From positions 22,753,810 to 22,817,809 of the forward strand of contig CM055100.1 in NCBI GenBank assembly GCA_029204225.1: 64,000 nt of DNA, read 5' to 3'. Origin of the DNA: Diphasiastrum complanatum (taxonomy: Eukaryota > Streptophyta > Lycopodiopsida > Lycopodiales > Lycopodiaceae). Every line of letters begins with the position of its first letter. The stretch's first letter is position 1. Below the pieces are notes generated by a model. The model was given only the letters and a program-made list of their open reading frames with translations, was not told where the DNA came from and ran no database searches. Below are positions 54,835-64,000 of the stretch, one piece after another. A program made the translations under genes and the position numbers.

Positions 54835-55720
54835 TTAACGACACATCAAAAAACCATCTATTTCATGTGCCTTAGTTAATGCTTTATGTTCATGATTTTC
54901 AAACTACTTCTGATTGCCTTGATTAAGCGCTTCATTCATTTAAGACAACAGTTCAAAACTACTTCTCGTTGCCCCGATTAGAATAACAAGCAATTCATTC
55001 ATTTAAGACACTAAAAGCACGATGTGCATCCTGGAATATAAGTATGGTAAATGGCATCTTTGGCAGATCTATCATTATCAAGAAAAATCATTGAAGTAAA
55101 AGGAAACTACTTACATGCTTGTCTATGAAATTTGGTGCAATCATGACCAATGCTCACTAGCTAAGTTTCAACAAATAGTTAAGATTCTCAAGGAGAATAA
55201 GCTCTACCCCTTAAGAGTATTTTTTATTACCATCAGAGTATGATGTTAAATTTGATCCAAAAATCTTTAGCCTCACGCCTTTCAACAATGAAAAACTTCA
55301 AATCCAAGCCTATCTGTATAGCAATAGAAGTTCACTTTAACAACACCCTTACAAGTGTGGATGTATACTATAGATGGTTATGTATGTATGTATGTATGTG
55401 TAAGATACAAAGCTGTATGGAATCATGTTCCATATGTATGTTTATTTTTTATTTCTTTTAATATTTTTGTAAAACTTTTGATATGGTAGCTTACATTGTC
55501 AACTTCAATTTACCTCAATCAATCAAAAACTAGCATATTCAGGTGCCTTGATCCTACCTCGTTGGAAATCTGGATCATTAACTCTTGCAGTAACTCGATC
55601 TACAACAGATCCTCCAAAACTAGAAGAACTTGATCTCGCTGCCATGATCCTAAGAAACTAGCAAAATCAAAAATAGTTCTGCAAACTATGATAGATCTTT
55701 TTAAGAGCCAGAGGTTTTTT
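54835..55720. other. Upstream region of the SRT2 gene
   Basis: This should contain the promoter and 5' UTR if exon 1 is the first exon. I see a (GTAT)n short repeat at 55379-55398 and no unambiguous TATA box or exon. Transposon DNA begins by about 55.73 kb, so the gene has under 1 kb of non-transposon upstream sequence. Confidence 0.4.
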
Positions 55721-55729
55721 CCATTGTGT

Positions 55730-56786
55730 TGAGCCATAGTTTTTACAGGTTATGAGATAAAGGGCAAGGGCATATGGTTTGTAGATTGAAGAAAGCTTTA
55801 TATGGTTTAAAAAGCAAGTGCCTAGGGCATGGTATACTTGAATCAATGCCTACTTTGAGAAATTGAACTTTTCTATGAGTATGTCTGAGTCAACACTTGA
55901 TGTATAGAGATAGTCAAATGATATGGCGGTTGTAGTACTCTATGTTGATGATCTTACTATCACAATGTCTAATAAGTAATTAATAGAATCAAGAAAGATC
56001 TATCTAAGGAGTTTGATATGGAAGATTTAGGAAAACTTCAGTAATGTTTGGGTATAGAGGTTTGGAGATCATGGAATAGTCTCTTTATATCATAGGCTCA
56101 TGGTTTGTGTGGATGAAAAACTCTAGAGGTAGCTTGTTGGTAGTCTTATCTATTTGACTACTACATGACCAAATATCTCGTATGAGTCAATTCATGTCAA
56201 AAGCCAAAGGTCACACATTGGAAAGTGGCAAAGAGGATTTTATGATATATCAAGGGGACAACCAGATTTGGTATCCGCTATGGTAATAATGCTAGCATAA
56301 AACTTGATGGTTTTGTAGATGCTAATTGGGCAAGTGATGCTGAGGACAGGAGATCTACTATAGGATACACATTGAATCTTGGGACGGGAACCATTTCATG
56401 GAGCAGCAAGAACCACCGACAACTACTTTATCTTTTACTAAAGTTGAGTACCGGGTTACAATATCAGCAACATGTGAGGTGATTTGGTTAAACGACTACC
56501 TAAAGATCTCCAAATACAATAAGAAGGACCAGCAATACTTTAATGTGACAATCAAAGTTGCATTCAACTTGCAAATCCAATTTTTCATAGCAGGACAAAG
56601 TAGCACATTGACGTTTAGTAGCATTTTATACAAGAAAAGATACAAAGCGACGATGTGGAGGTTATTTATTGTGACACCAACAATCAAGTGGTAATATTTG
56701 CACAAAAGGACTTGGTTGAAAGAAATTTGAGAAGTTTAGAAAACTTTTGGGTGTCATTGATAATGAATTAGACATTAAGGGGGGGT
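55730..56786 (+). mobile_element. Decayed copia RT/RNase H (plus strand)
   Basis: Stop-riddled plus-strand sequence reads LKKALYGLK.KVPRAWYT, then AVVVLYVDDLTITMSNK, then [16 protein letters not shown]. It continues with a GFVDANWASDAEDRRSTIGY-like RNase H block (about 56310-56370). A polypurine tract (AAGGGGGG, 56778-56786) precedes an LTR start. Confidence 0.75.
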
Positions 56787-56870
56787 GTAAGAATTAATGA
56801 CTAATTGATTATTAATTTTTTATTATTTACGAATTTATGGGCTAGCCTACAAGCTAGTACTAGGGGGCCT

Positions 56871-57321
56871 AGTTATGAACGTAGCCACGGCTGATCTAGA
56901 TTTAGTCTATGAAAGCATCACATAAGCAAGACTTAACCCTAGAAAGCAGGAGAGAGAAAGCTTAAAGAGACTAAGGAAGGAGATCATATCATAAGCCAAG
57001 TAACAAATGACACAGAATCCCTACTTATAGCCAAGAGGAAGCCCTAAAAGGAAGCTTCCAGTGACTAGGGCCAAACTGAGAGGGAAAATAGTGCGCCCTC
57101 CAAGAAGGCCCCCACTCTCAGTAATATGACCAAATAACCAATATAGTGAATCATAGGGCCCAATGCCAATAATATGGTCTAAATGTCAATAATAGGGCCC
57201 AAGGCCAACCATATAGTCTAAATGTCAAATAATGAATAAAAAAGGGCCCAAAGCCTGCCTATGCATAAAGTAAAGTAAATGTAAATGGACATGGCAAATG
57301 TAATGATCCGAGTCCATAACT
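56871..57321 (-). repeat. Gypsy 3' LTR (451 bp)
   Basis: Plus-strand ends are AGTTATGAAC and GTCCATAACT (perfect 7-bp inverted ends AGTTATG/CATAACT). It includes about 101 bp (around 56901-57001) that the other LTR lacks. Confidence 0.9.
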
Positions 57322-57365
57322 CTCCCCGACACAAAAATAAGACCCAACTGCCATAAAGGACTAGA

Positions 57366-57950
57366 TCAAGTAACAGCAAGCCCTGGAGGATCAACTGGAA
57401 CAGCATCTGGTGTAGTAACAACTGGAGCAACAGCTGATGTAGAGGAATCAACAAGTGCGGCAAGAGCACGAGCCTGATCCGCAAGTGACGGTGTATGATA
57501 AAAGACATCAATAGGCTCCCATGTGGCCTCCTCAACAGGACGACCATCCCACTGGACTAGGAACTGAATCTGCCGGCGGCGTCGACTATGATGCAAACGC
57601 ACCTGAAGGATAGCAGCAGGTAATAAAGGAAAGAGATCCGGTGCAGTAGGAAACTCAGCATCACGAGGAGCATCATCCTCAATAGCAGCACGTAATAAAC
57701 TGACATGGAATATATCACAGGCACGTGTGGAAGCAGGAAGCTGAAGACGATATGTAACTGGACTAGGAACCTCCAATATACAATAAGGCCCATAATAACG
57801 TGGTGCAAGCTTCTTAGTAGAAGCATGGCCCTGAATAAAATGATGACGTGCAAACCGTAGGCGTAGATATACCATATCACCAACATAAAACTCAACATGA
57901 CGTCGATGACGATCAACTGAAGCCTGATAACGCTGCTGGACCTGCTGCAT
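57366..57950 (-). CDS. Gypsy integrase C-terminus and chromodomain
   Basis: Continues in the same frame after a single TAG (in HSARELIL-stop-ASSHMQQ context; a Gln codon is likely ancestral). Contains FYVGDMVYLRLR and KLAPRYYGPYCILE (GPY/F module), DIFHVSLLRAA and QIQFLVQWDGRPVEEATWEP (chromodomain, here with WDG for WKG). Chromodomains direct chromovirus integration to particular chromatin (family knowledge). Confidence 0.85.
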   Translation of the reverse strand: MQQVQQRYQASVDRHRRHVEFYVGDMVYLRLRFARHHFIQGHASTKKLAPRYYGPYCILEVPSPVTYRLQLPASTRACDIFHVSLLRAAIEDDAPRDAEFPTAPDLFPLLPAAILQVRLHHSRRRRQIQFLVQWDGRPVEEATWEPIDVFYHTPSLADQARALAALVDSSTSAVAPVVTTPDAVPVDPPGLAVT

Positions 57951-57962
57951 ATGGGAACTGGC

Positions 57963-60782
57963 CTAGAGAATAAGCTCACGAGCACCTGATAGAAATGAAG
58001 ACAGTGTCACAGGCGTATCCTCGGGAGGAAGAGGAATACCAGGTAAAAGAGGTGCATAACCATGAGATAATAAAAATGGTGCAACGCCGGTGCTGGTACT
58101 AACAGAGCTGTTATAGCTATACTCTGCCAAACATAAGTGCTGATCCCAATCCTTCCCTGAAGGAGTAACAAAATGGCGCAAATAATCCTCAAGGATCCTG
58201 TTAAGGACCTCAGACTGCCCATCAGAAGTAGAATGATAAGCAAACCCCATAAAAAGCTGTACATCCAATATACGCATAAGCTCTGTCCAGAACAATGATG
58301 TAAACTTACTATCCCGATCAAAAAGGATAGTACGAGGAAACCCATGTAGGCGAAATATCTCTGAAAGGAACAAGCGTGCACACTGCTCTGCTGTGATAAT
58401 ACTGCGGACGGGTATGAAATGTGCCTGTTTCGAGAACCTGTCAACTACCACCATACATGAATCGTGACCACGACGGGTGCGGGGAAGGCCAATGATGAAG
58501 TCCATAGAAATATCAGTCCACTGGCGGTGAGGAATAGGCCAACTCTGAAGCAAACCAGCGGACTTAGCACAGGAGTACTTATTACGTAAGCAGAAAGGAC
58601 AGGTACGAATAAGTACAACAAGCTCTTTCCTAAGGGATGGCCAATAGAAATGATCCTTAAGACAAGCATAAGACTTCTGAAAACCAAAATGACCCCCAAC
58701 TGGGGACGAATGAGCATCCGACAACAACTGAGAATGGATACCCATGGTCAACTTATTGAGGGCACGATAATCAATGCAGAGGCGTTTGGAACCATCTTTC
58801 TTACTGACAAGGAAAACAGGGGCACCAAAAGGACTGTGACTAGGAACAATAAGGCCCTGATCTAGTAAAGCAGTAATCTGAAGCTCAACCTCATCACGCT
58901 CAGACTTAGACATACGGTAAGGAGGCCGAGAGGGAGGAGCAGAACCAGGACGCAAATCAATATGGTGGTTCACATCACTTAATGGTGGTAACGTCGTAGG
59001 TTCTGAAAAGACAAATGCATACTGATGTAATAAGTCAGAGATCACCTGAGAAACAACTGCTGGAGGAGAGGTAGTCACTGGAGAATCTGCTGCAGCACGC
59101 TGAACACATAATAAAGCTGCACAATGAGCCTTAGGTAGGCTGCGGATAAACTGCTTCCCGCTGATCAGCTGGAAATCTGCCTGAGAATCAATACCAGCAA
59201 GTGAGTGGGTCACTGCATCATGAACAAATGTCAATGTTTGCTGAGCCAGGTCCAAAGTAACCGCTCCCAATGAAGCAAACCAATCAGCACCAAGGATAAG
59301 GTCATAGCGCTCCAGAGGAATGATATAAAGATCTGCCTGTCCAGAAAAATCACCAATGCGGTAGGATAATCCCTGAAACATTTGAGAACTAGGAAATGAG
59401 TGAGAACTGGCAACCTCGACTGTGAGAGGCTGTGGAGCAGGAATAGGTGAAGCGCGTATCCGGCTGAGAACATAACTGCTGATAAAGGAATGAGTGTTGC
59501 CGGTATCAACTAAAGCAATATACTCACAACCAGTAATGCGCACACGTAGCCGAATGGAGCGAGGACCGGGGCACCCTGTCCAGGTAGCATAAGCAAGCTG
59601 AGCATGGCAAGTAGCAGGAAGTAAATCAGTAGAAGGCTCAGGAGATAGATCAGGCTCATCAGATATATGAATGTAGATATCGGACTCATCTGGGGTAGTG
59701 CCCTCATGGTAGAAAACAGCAGTAGAAGTAGGCAGGGGCTGGCGGCAATCACGGGCAATGTGGTCAGGACTCTTACAACGAAAGCAAAGACGCTTCTGCT
59801 GAATGTCAGCGAACTCTGCAGACGTGTAAGAGGTCGGGACGACAGTGGATGGGGCAGATGGGGCCGGAGATGGTAGAGGTGAAAGAGATGGACGGGGTCG
59901 GGAAAAGCGAAAGGGAGCAGGATCAGGATACTTATGCTGTAAAGTACTAGCAAGGGACATGGCCTCAACAAGTGTGGGTGGACGGAAAGAAGAGACATCG
60001 TATCGTAGAGCACCACGAAGTCCAGCAATGTAGCGAGAAATAAGCTCGGTGGGCTGAAGATCTGTAAAGAGGTAGGAAAGGTCCATAAACTGATCTGTAT
60101 AGGAAGAAAGATCACCAGTCTGAGTAAGACTACAGAATATATCACGCTGGCGGCTCAGCCACTGAGGGTCAATCATAGCATGACGAAGATCACGACGAAA
60201 GGTAGGCCATAACTGGAGACCGTCCCGATCAGGGTCAAGTCGGTAGACCCGCCACCAAGTGGCAGCACGTCCATGTAAATGTAAGGCGGCTAACTGGATC
60301 TTCTGAGGATCAGTCTTAGGGTAAATCTGAAAATAAGTATCAAGCTTTGCAAACCAATTCTCTAACAAGTTCCCGTCAGAGGAACCAGAATAGGTGGCAA
60401 GCTGTACCCGATCACGAAAATCTCGAGCAAAATGTGGCTCAGGAGCTAGATGTCGTGGAAAATGTGACTCAGGAGCTGTAGGACGTGGAAAACCGGGTGG
60501 TGGATTAGGTGGAAAATGAGGCCCACCGCCAAAGGAAGTAGACGAGGATGGAAGTCCAAATGGAGACCCAAATGATGAATGAACAGGGGCTTTGCCAGGT
60601 CCATGTGGCTGTAAGGAATCAATCTGTGACTGCATAGTGGCAAAGCCGGTCTGTAGAGTGGTAAAACCGGTCATCATTTGGTCGAAACGACTACTGAGGA
60701 GAGTAAGAGAGTCACGCATATCAGCAAACTGTTCATCTAAAGGTCCGGAATGACTCGCAGGTGTAGTGGGTGAGCTAGCCAT
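57963..60782 (-). CDS. Gypsy Gag-protease-(deleted RT)-integrase polyprotein
   Basis: 939 residues in one open frame. Gag has a coiled-coil-like N-terminus (residues about 20-56), a Pro-rich linker (60-120) and a retrotransposon gag domain (about 125-290, LLENWFAKLDTYFQIYPKTD). The CCHC zinc knuckle CFRCKSPDHIARDC is at about 333-346 and the aspartic protease VDTGNTHSFIS at about 425. The RT starts at HHIDLRPGSAPPSRPPYRMS and stops abruptly after LCIDYRALNKLT (about 679). The next residues (MGIHSQLLSDAHSSPVGGHF) are the integrase zinc-binding region. The deletion removed the RT catalytic YxDD and RNase H yet kept the frame. Integrase follows with SMDFIIGLPRTRRGHDS, LFDRDSKFTS and AYHSTSDGQSEVLNRILEDY. 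Confidence 0.9.
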   Translation of the reverse strand: MASSPTTPASHSGPLDEQFADMRDSLTLLSSRFDQMMTGFTTLQTGFATMQSQIDSLQPHGPGKAPVHSSFGSPFGLPSSSTSFGGGPHFPPNPPPGFPRPTAPESHFPRHLAPEPHFARDFRDRVQLATYSGSSDGNLLENWFAKLDTYFQIYPKTDPQKIQLAALHLHGRAATWWRVYRLDPDRDGLQLWPTFRRDLRHAMIDPQWLSRQRDIFCSLTQTGDLSSYTDQFMDLSYLFTDLQPTELISRYIAGLRGALRYDVSSFRPPTLVEAMSLASTLQHKYPDPAPFRFSRPRPSLSPLPSPAPSAPSTVVPTSYTSAEFADIQQKRLCFRCKSPDHIARDCRQPLPTSTAVFYHEGTTPDESDIYIHISDEPDLSPEPSTDLLPATCHAQLAYATWTGCPGPRSIRLRVRITGCEYIALVDTGNTHSFISSYVLSRIRASPIPAPQPLTVEVASSHSFPSSQMFQGLSYRIGDFSGQADLYIIPLERYDLILGADWFASLGAVTLDLAQQTLTFVHDAVTHSLAGIDSQADFQLISGKQFIRSLPKAHCAALLCVQRAAADSPVTTSPPAVVSQVISDLLHQYAFVFSEPTTLPPLSDVNHHIDLRPGSAPPSRPPYRMSKSERDEVELQITALLDQGLIVPSHSPFGAPVFLVSKKDGSKRLCIDYRALNKLTMGIHSQLLSDAHSSPVGGHFGFQKSYACLKDHFYWPSLRKELVVLIRTCPFCLRNKYSCAKSAGLLQSWPIPHRQWTDISMDFIIGLPRTRRGHDSCMVVVDRFSKQAHFIPVRSIITAEQCARLFLSEIFRLHGFPRTILFDRDSKFTSLFWTELMRILDVQLFMGFAYHSTSDGQSEVLNRILEDYLRHFVTPSGKDWDQHLCLAEYSYNSSVSTSTGVAPFLLSHGYAPLLPGIPLPPEDTPVTLSSFLSGARELIL

Positions 60783-61787
60783 GAGGAAGAAAAAGTAAGC
60801 GAGAAAAGAAATGTGCTAAACAATTGGACGAACTGAAGGAGAGGACATAAGTCGTCACAACAGGCACGCCAATGAAAAGACACAATAGAACTCGCGATGT
60901 AAGATGAACGGAAAGGACAACTAAGTAAGAAATACCTCGTAACCGCAACCGGAAGTGAGCTGAAAAATAGCGGCGATATGTCGAGGTACCGGGCAGCCTC
61001 CAAAGAAGATGCTAAGGGCCCGACAACGTGGAGTAAACGGTGGGTAAAAGTATGGGAAACAATAATGGACTATGGGGCTGGAAAGGGAGCAGCCAAGGAA
61101 AGGAAGTGATAACAAAAAGGAGGTATGGGCAGCGAGGAAACAAGGCTGAAAAATCAGAGATCGCCCTTCAAGGGTAAAAAAAAGTTTGCGATAAAGACGG
61201 GGAGCAATCCCGATGCGCGATGAAGTTGGGTGGGAGTGGCTTTCTAAGCATCTAGGCGTGTTTGTATTGTCCGGGGTAGGGTTGCGAACACAGACAGCAG
61301 TGTAGGAGGGTGAGCTGAAATTGAGGCGGATGTAGGACGCCAACTATGGTGTAGTGTGGGCGTCCAAGAGAGGTAGTAAACGGCAAAAAAAAATTGGATC
61401 AAAAAGATGGGTTGGTAGGGCGCTAGGAGTGGCTGATGGAAGGTGGCGAATAGGGGCAGCAAAAAGCGGAAATTTTCAGCAAAGGAAGGAGCAGTAGGGC
61501 GCTGGTCAGCAAGCATGAGGGCGCCCAATAGGGCAGCAAATAGGAGGCAGTAGGGCGCCCACAATAGGGGAGGAAAAAGGCTGAAAATGCAGCAGTAGGC
61601 AGCCAGCAAGAGGGCGCTAGAAATGGGCAGCAAGTGGGCGCCTGTCCTCCTCTGATCCGTCGTGAAAATCTGCAAGACAAGTGTGGAGAAATGCTGAAGA
61701 TCCGGCTGAAAAAAGGTGAAGATCCAAGCTGAAGATGGGCGCCCTCCTGTGAGAGAAAAATCTGCTCAATTGAGATGCTCAGGAAAG
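60783..61787 (-). other. Gypsy 5' untranslated leader
   Basis: About 1 kb between the PBS and the Gag ATG (60782-60780). It contains direct-repeat-like GGGCGCC/AGCAAG motifs around 61500-61640. Open frames here run opposite to or out of phase with Gag and look incidental. Confidence 0.5.
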
Positions 61788-61800
61788 TGCTCTGATACCA
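61788..61800 (-). other. Gypsy primer-binding site
   Basis: The minus strand reads TGGTATCAGAGCA directly adjacent to the LTR end, complementary to the initiator-Met tRNA 3' end. Confidence 0.92.
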
Positions 61801-62150
61801 AGTTATGAACATAGCCACGGCTGATCTAGTAACAAATGACACAGAATCCCTACTTATAGCCAAGAGGAAGCCCTAAAAGGAAGCTTCCAGTGGCTAGGGC
61901 CAAACTGAGAGGGAAAATAGTGCGCCCTCCAAGAAGGCCCCCACTCTCAGTAATATGACCAAATAACAAATATAGTGAATCATAGGGCCCAAGGCCAATA
62001 ATATGGTCTAAATGTCAATAATAGGGGCCAAGGCCAACCATATAGTCTAAATGTCAAATAATGAATAAAAAAGGGCCCAAAGCCTGCCTATGCATAAAGT
62101 AAAGTAAATGTAAATGGACATGGCGAATGTAATGAGCCAAGTCCATAACT
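61801..62150 (-). repeat. Gypsy 5' LTR (350 bp, internal deletion)
   Basis: Same ends as the 3' LTR and near-identical where aligned (for example AACAAATGACACAGAATCCC in both). It lacks about 101 bp after GCTGATCTAG. Confidence 0.9.
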
Positions 62151-62466
62151 GGCCTCTTCTATATATGGTAGAGATTAGTAGAACTTGAGTTAGAAGTCAA
62201 GTTAGTGATTCATGTGCTAATCATGAGGCACCAATTTTGCTGATTATAGGACTGAGATGCTTTTACATAGATGACATAGACTATTGCCTATAAGTATGGG
62301 TTGTGCCCTCCTCTCATTCTTCTTCTCCTTAATATAAGCGAGTTCCTTTGGTGTCTACTTGTCTTATCATTGATATTTGTTGTATATGTGAGTTCTATTA
62401 TGTGTACCCAAATACGTATCCTAGCAATGGAACCAAAGTGTGTTAGGGGAAAAATTATCCCTAACA

Positions 62467-63420
62467 ATCTGACTCAAAGAGGATTAAAAAATTAACATGG
62501 GTAATGAAAATTGGGACAAGGTAGGGCAAGTACCACCAAGGAGAGGCCAATCCTTCCTAATACTATGAGATGAAGATCAATCAGCTTCCAGACAAAGTAA
62601 ACATAAAGATCCCAATATGCATATCAAAACCTTGCTTGTAGATGGAATTGATAAGCAGTTTTCTACGCAATAGATAATAGAGGTGCAAAAAATTACAAAA
62701 CACACAATAAAAGAGAGAGTGAGATAGACAATGGCGACAAGAAGAATTGAGTCATTTACAAGATGTTATTAATGACTCCACATCAAGTAAGTTCATTGAC
62801 TACAAGCGATTAAATTCTAGCTTCAATGTCTTCAAATTTATTGAATGTTAGCTTCAATATCGATGAAGAAATATGTGGTGAAGTGAAAATTATAACTTTT
62901 GAGAACATCCTACCATTCAAAGCTCGACAATGTGTGGCCTCATACATATTGACTAAATTTCTACAATCTACAAATTTGAGATGGCCAAAGGTATCTGCAT
63001 GACAAATAATATAGCTATATTGACAATCCTACGAATACACATGTAACATTGAAAGTCTATGATTTGTCTTTGCGACTAAAAAGAAACATTTCTCTTTAAA
63101 GCTCAAGTACCAGCAAATTTTCCAAGGGGGTGCATCCTCTGCTGAAAAACCTCGTACATTTTGATTGGCTGCAACACAATAAAGATAGCCTCAAAATATT
63201 GAAAAGAAACAAAATCTTGAATGTACAAATCACATTGCCACTATTGTTACTCTTTCTCACCATACGATATAAAATAGCTTGTAAAAATACTTCGAGGCAC
63301 ATTAAGCATATTGAAAGAGGCCTTACGATTTTTGCTAATATATTGTGATTATTGATATTTGTGAAGAGGAAAATATAAGCAAATTAAGGCCCATGAATAG
63401 CCCTCACCTGAGATTTAGAA
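62467..63420. other. Unassigned AT-rich DNA
   Basis: No recognisable genes or transposon domains on either strand. Confidence 0.35.
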
Positions 63421-63753
63421 GGAGATTACAACCCATAAAAAGTCAAAAAGTGTGGCCCATAAAACAATTTAATGGTAAAATGGGTATCCTTGGGGAAAGG
63501 ATATTTTAGTGAGCTTTCCACTAGGTTCGATTGTGGTTTATTGAGGCTCGGCCTAACAGCCTGGCATTTTATGTTATGCTTAGAAAGGATATTCAAGGCA
63601 CCTTTCCTCCAAGTCAATTGTTGTCGATTTGTTACTCGGTCCAATGGCCTCATGTTTGGCCTTGCCTTGCAAAGGCAACATTGTCTTCAGGTTGGTCAAT
63701 GGAGTTTTTGCAGAGGTCAATGTTAAAACCAATGTTACATGCCCAAAGAGCTT

Positions 63754-63758
<5 letters not shown>

Positions 63759-63807
<49 letters not shown>
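63759..63807. repeat. (CT)n(CA)n compound microsatellite
   Basis: About 17 CT units followed by about 8 CA units. Confidence 0.95.
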
Positions 63808-64000
63808 TATTGTATCACCTCTCATATTTCACCATGAGAGTAGAGTAGAGTAAAGATCTATCTACTAGTCTTTCTTATCTAGTAGTTGTTTGTTTTATTG
63901 GAGACACTTATATGCTCCTTAGTGTTTATCATACTTGAGATGTACTCATTGGTCTTATATGCCTTTTGGGCATTTAAAAGACATTAATAAAGCTTTCTTT

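Larger units (their letters stand above)
56871..62150 (-). mobile_element. Ty3/gypsy chromovirus with two LTRs, internally deleted
   Basis: A 5280-bp element inserted in reverse orientation. It has a 3' LTR at 56871-57321, a 5' LTR at 61801-62150, a PBS directly inside the 5' LTR and a purine-rich tract (GTGTCGGGGAG on the minus strand) directly inside the 3' LTR. It is flanked by GGCCT at 56866-56870 and 62151-62155 (5-bp target duplication). Gag, zinc knuckle, protease, integrase and chromodomain are present. Most of RT and all of RNase H are missing, so it cannot move on its own but could be mobilised in trans. It is the youngest insertion visible in the window. Confidence 0.92.
56787..62466 (+). 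mobile_element. copia 3' LTR split by a gypsy insertion
   Basis: The LTR starts TGTAAGAATTAATGAC right after the copia polypurine tract. It runs to 56870, resumes at 62151 or 62156 after the inserted gypsy, and ends ...TTATCCCTAACA near 62466. The end forms a foldback with TGTTAGGGG at 62441. Removing 56871-62155 rejoins a plausible continuous LTR of about 400 bp. Confidence 0.65.

Noticed and set aside
58007-60145. Long Leu/Ser-rich open frames overlapping the gypsy polyprotein
   Set aside because: They lie in other frames of a strong Gag-Pol coding sequence and have no recognisable domains.
61030-61863. Open frames in the gypsy leader as an additional envelope-like gene
   Set aside because: They lie before Gag, are out of phase with one another, show no signal peptide plus membrane pattern and overlap; they look incidental.

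Overview
This is nuclear DNA from a land plant with a large, transposon-rich genome. The evidence is spliced plant-type genes with canonical GT/AG junctions, several Ty1/copia and Ty3/gypsy retroelements primed by initiator-Met tRNA, LINEs, an hAT transposase, a Helitron and long GA/CT microsatellites. I cannot name the species. The Helitron and the LINE reverse transcriptases do not resemble the usual flowering-plant forms, so an early-diverging or non-seed lineage is possible, but this is an impression only. There are no bacterial-type operons, CRISPR arrays or tRNA/rRNA genes that I can support.

Layout. (1) About 0.6-4.5 kb, minus strand: a five-exon superfamily 1 (UPF1/SEN1-like) helicase gene whose first exon carries a ParB/sulfiredoxin-like domain. 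The splice phases are consistent, but the reading frame has three lesions (one -1, one +1, one in-frame TGA), so it reads as a recent pseudogene unless these are sequence errors. (2) About 5-27 kb: a graveyard of LTR retrotransposons. It holds a gypsy gag remnant, the chromodomain end of a second gypsy, a decayed copia with its primer-binding site (16.4-20.7 kb), and a second copia fused directly to gypsy reverse transcriptase at about 25.2 kb. (3) About 27.9-32 kb, plus strand: a degraded Helitron with Rep (HUH) and PIF1-like helicase; its Rep region is duplicated in tandem. (4) 35.5-54.8 kb, minus strand: a complete class II sirtuin gene (SRT2/SIRT4 type) of nine exons over 19.3 kb, including a 46-nt micro-exon. 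Its exon phases add up to an uninterrupted 369-residue protein. Its introns hold gypsy, copia, LINE and hAT remnants. (5) 55.7-62.5 kb: a decayed copia element whose 3' LTR is split by a 5280-bp chromovirus (56871-62150) with two LTRs, a primer-binding site, a polypurine tract and a 5-bp target duplication. The chromovirus itself lacks most of its reverse transcriptase and RNase H.

The two cellular genes are independent of each other. The sirtuin is predicted to be a mitochondrial NAD+-dependent deacylase or ADP-ribosyltransferase. The helicase would have been an RNA/DNA-unwinding ATPase. Everything else is mobile DNA at different stages of decay, and in several places elements are nested or recombined with one another.
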